A DNA stretch of 6,296 nt from assembly GCA_001768125.1 (NCBI GenBank), contig MENB01000064.1:12151-18446 (forward strand), in the 5' to 3' direction. Position numbers and translations under genes: made by a program. Shown piece after piece: positions 5,057-6,296 of this stretch. Source of the DNA: Armatimonadetes bacterium RBG_19FT_COMBO_69_19. GTDB taxonomy: Bacteria; Sysuimicrobiota; Sysuimicrobiia; Sysuimicrobiales; Kaftiobacteriaceae. The notes under the pieces are model-generated. The model did no database searches, was not told where the DNA came from, and was given only the letters and a program-made list of their open reading frames with translations. How positions within the stretch are numbered: the first letter of the stretch is position 1; each line of letters opens with the position of its first letter.

Positions 5057-5887
5057 ATGGTGGAATCCCGACGCTTCCCGTGGTCCGGAGACCGGGACGC
5101 CGACGGCGGAAGTGAGTCAGAAGGGCCGGAAGTCCGGCTCGCGATCTATGATTCGCCGCTGGCCGCGCCCCGGGTGATCAGTCTGCGCGGGCAGGAGTTC
5201 CATCAGTTCGTGGGCGACCTCGCGGCGCGGACGTACAGCCACTCCCGTGAGCGAGGCGGGCGCATTCCGTACGTGGTGATCCGGGAGATCGTGGAGAACC
5301 TCATCCACGCCTACTTCGAAGGCGCCGTGATCAGTATCTTCGACGACGGCAATACCATCCGCATCGCCGATCAAGGCCCCGGCATCGCCGACCGGCAGAA
5401 GGCGCTCCTCCCGGGATTCAGCACCGCGACGGCCCAGATGCGGCGGTTCATCAAGGGTGTGGGGTCCGGTCTCCCGGTGGCGAAGGAGCAGCTCGCATTC
5501 CTCGGCGGGGCCATCGCGATCGACTCCAACCTGTCGAACGGCACCGTCGTGACACTCTCCGTTGGCCCGGCCTCATCCGGCGCCGCGGCGACCCCTGCGC
5601 CGATGCCTCCGGCGGCGGCCCAGGTGGCACCTGCGTCCGTACCCGCCCTGGTGGTCGCGCGGGCCCCGGAGTTGACGCCCCGGCAGAAGAAGGTGCTGCT
5701 GCTGATCGCCGAACTCGGCTCCGCCGGGCCCTCGGCGGTGGCGAAAGAACTCGGGGTCAGTCAGAGCACGGCCTACCGGGAGCTGCAGGCACTCACCGCG
5801 CTCCACCTCATCGACAGCCGGCGGTCCGGCAAGCGCACGCTGACAGAAGAAGGCATCACGGCCCTGGGGAACGTGTTCAGGCCGTAA
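5057..5887 (+). CDS. GHKL ATPase–winged-helix protein upstream of dnaA
   Basis: No established gene name is recognised. Seen over 276 residues: an N-terminal part of about 65 residues (the first 25 charged), a GHKL/HATPase fold with N-box REIVENLIHA (76-85, E77 and N81), G1 box DQGPGI (105-110), GFSTA (120-124), G2 box GVGSGLPVAKE (134-144) and G3 NGT (161-163); then an Ala/Pro-rich linker (about 171-204) and a winged helix (about 207-276, LTPRQKKVLLLIAELG, VAKELGVSQSTAYRELQAL, then a SGKRTLTEEG wing). No phospho-accepting His domain or membrane segment is visible, and the GFSTA...GSGLP run resembles RsbT/SpoIIAB serine kinases more than sensor kinases. The start ATG 5057 is the only ATG before the conserved part (GTG 5060 also possible), with no clear Shine-Dalgarno. 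dnaA follows 10 nt after its stop, so the two are very likely co-transcribed. Inference: an ATP-dependent or signal-dependent DNA-binding regulator of dnaA or oriC. Confidence 0.85.
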   Translation: MVESRRFPWSGDRDADGGSESEGPEVRLAIYDSPLAAPRVISLRGQEFHQFVGDLAARTYSHSRERGGRIPYVVIREIVENLIHAYFEGAVISIFDDGNTIRIADQGPGIADRQKALLPGFSTATAQMRRFIKGVGSGLPVAKEQLAFLGGAIAIDSNLSNGTVVTLSVGPASSGAAATPAPMPPAAAQVAPASVPALVVARAPELTPRQKKVLLLIAELGSAGPSAVAKELGVSQSTAYRELQALTALHLIDSRRSGKRTLTEEGITALGNVFRP

Positions 5888-5897
5888 GGGGGTAGCC

Positions 5898-6296
5898 ATG
5901 GCGGTAGATACATCCTCGGCTTCGGGAGTTTGGCAGGAAGCGCTGCGGCGCATCGAGGGGCGGCTGACCAAGCCGAGCTTCGAGTCGTTCGTCAAAGCCA
6001 TGGCGCCGGTGGCGCTGCACGACGACGTCTTTGTTTTCTCCGTGCCGAGCCGGCTGGCGAAGGAGTGGGTGGAGACACGCTACAGCAGCCTCATCCACGG
6101 CGCGCTGCGCGAGGTGCTGGCGCGGACGGTCTCCATTCAGTTGACCGTCGCGGAGGCGCCCCTCCCCTCGCCGGCGGCGGCCCCCGCCCTGCCACGTGCG
6201 CCCGACACATTGCAGCTCAGCCCGAAGTACACCTTTGACACGTTCGTCATCGGCTCGGGGAACCGCTTCGCGCACGCCGCGGCGATGGCGGTCGCC
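5898..6296 (+). CDS. dnaA: DnaA, replication initiator, N-terminal part
   Basis: DnaA is the AAA+ initiator that binds oriC boxes, melts the duplex and loads the helicase. The gene runs off the right edge after 133 codons. Seen: domain I (about residues 10-84: VWQEALRRIEGRLTKPSFES, FVFSVPSRLAKEWVETRY, LRE), which recruits helicase and partners; a short Ala/Pro-rich domain II linker (about 85-106); and the opening of domain III with LSPKYTFDTFVIG and GNRFAHAAAMAVA (107-133). The Walker A, Walker B and DNA-binding domain IV lie beyond the window. The start is ATG 5898 with purine-rich AAGGGGG at 5886-5892 as Shine-Dalgarno, overlapping the stop of the upstream ATPase/winged-helix gene. No separate promoter is visible in the 10-nt gap, so expression probably depends on the promoter of the upstream gene, in reach of the oriC DnaA boxes (autoregulation is an inference). 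Confidence 0.97.
   Translation, partial: MAVDTSSASGVWQEALRRIEGRLTKPSFESFVKAMAPVALHDDVFVFSVPSRLAKEWVETRYSSLIHGALREVLARTVSIQLTVAEAPLPSPAAAPALPRAPDTLQLSPKYTFDTFVIGSGNRFAHAAAMAVA

Overview
The window is a bacterial chromosomal replication-origin neighbourhood from a high-GC organism. Leftward from the origin, on the minus strand, lie rpmH, rnpA, yidD, yidC, jag (khpB), rsmG, parA and parB. To the right, on the plus strand, lie an ATPase/winged-helix gene and the start of dnaA. The taxon cannot be fixed from this window alone. The short YidC without a periplasmic domain, the jag gene and the dnaA-proximal order resemble monoderm or deep-branching high-GC lineages (Actinobacteria, Chloroflexi, Armatimonadota or high-GC Firmicutes relatives). 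As in Actinobacteria, mnmE and mnmG are absent between jag and rsmG. The codon pattern suggests a high-GC environmental or metagenomic genome.

Layout. 2-142 (+): the last 46 residues of a CGNR zinc-finger protein, tail-to-tail with parB; both stop codons sit in one CTAG. 139-1762 (-): parB and parA, overlapping by 29 nt, with a near-consensus parS palindrome inside parB. 1808-4578 (-): rsmG, jag, yidC, yidD, rnpA and rpmH, tightly packed, with overlaps of 17, 4 and 4 nt. rpmH has an extended -10 element so close to its ATG that its mRNA may be leaderless. 4579-5056: intergenic oriC with two exact and four near-consensus DnaA boxes. 5057-5887 (+): an unnamed protein with a GHKL (RsbT/SpoIIAB-like) ATPase domain and a C-terminal winged helix. 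5898 to the end (+): the first 133 residues of dnaA, 10 nt after that gene.

How the genes fit together. DnaA binds the origin to start replication. ParA, ParB and parS segregate the newly copied origins. RpmH, RsmG and RnpA serve the ribosome and tRNA processing. YidD and YidC insert membrane proteins, and Jag is an RNA-binding regulator often found with YidC. All genes point away from oriC, with the replication forks, except the CGNR gene.

Two points stand out. First, rnpA is interrupted by an in-frame TAA exactly where the conserved first helix joins the rest of the protein, and its RNR motif reads RNL. Second, the ATPase/winged-helix gene sits between oriC and dnaA and is probably co-transcribed with dnaA, so it is a candidate regulator of replication initiation or dnaA expression.
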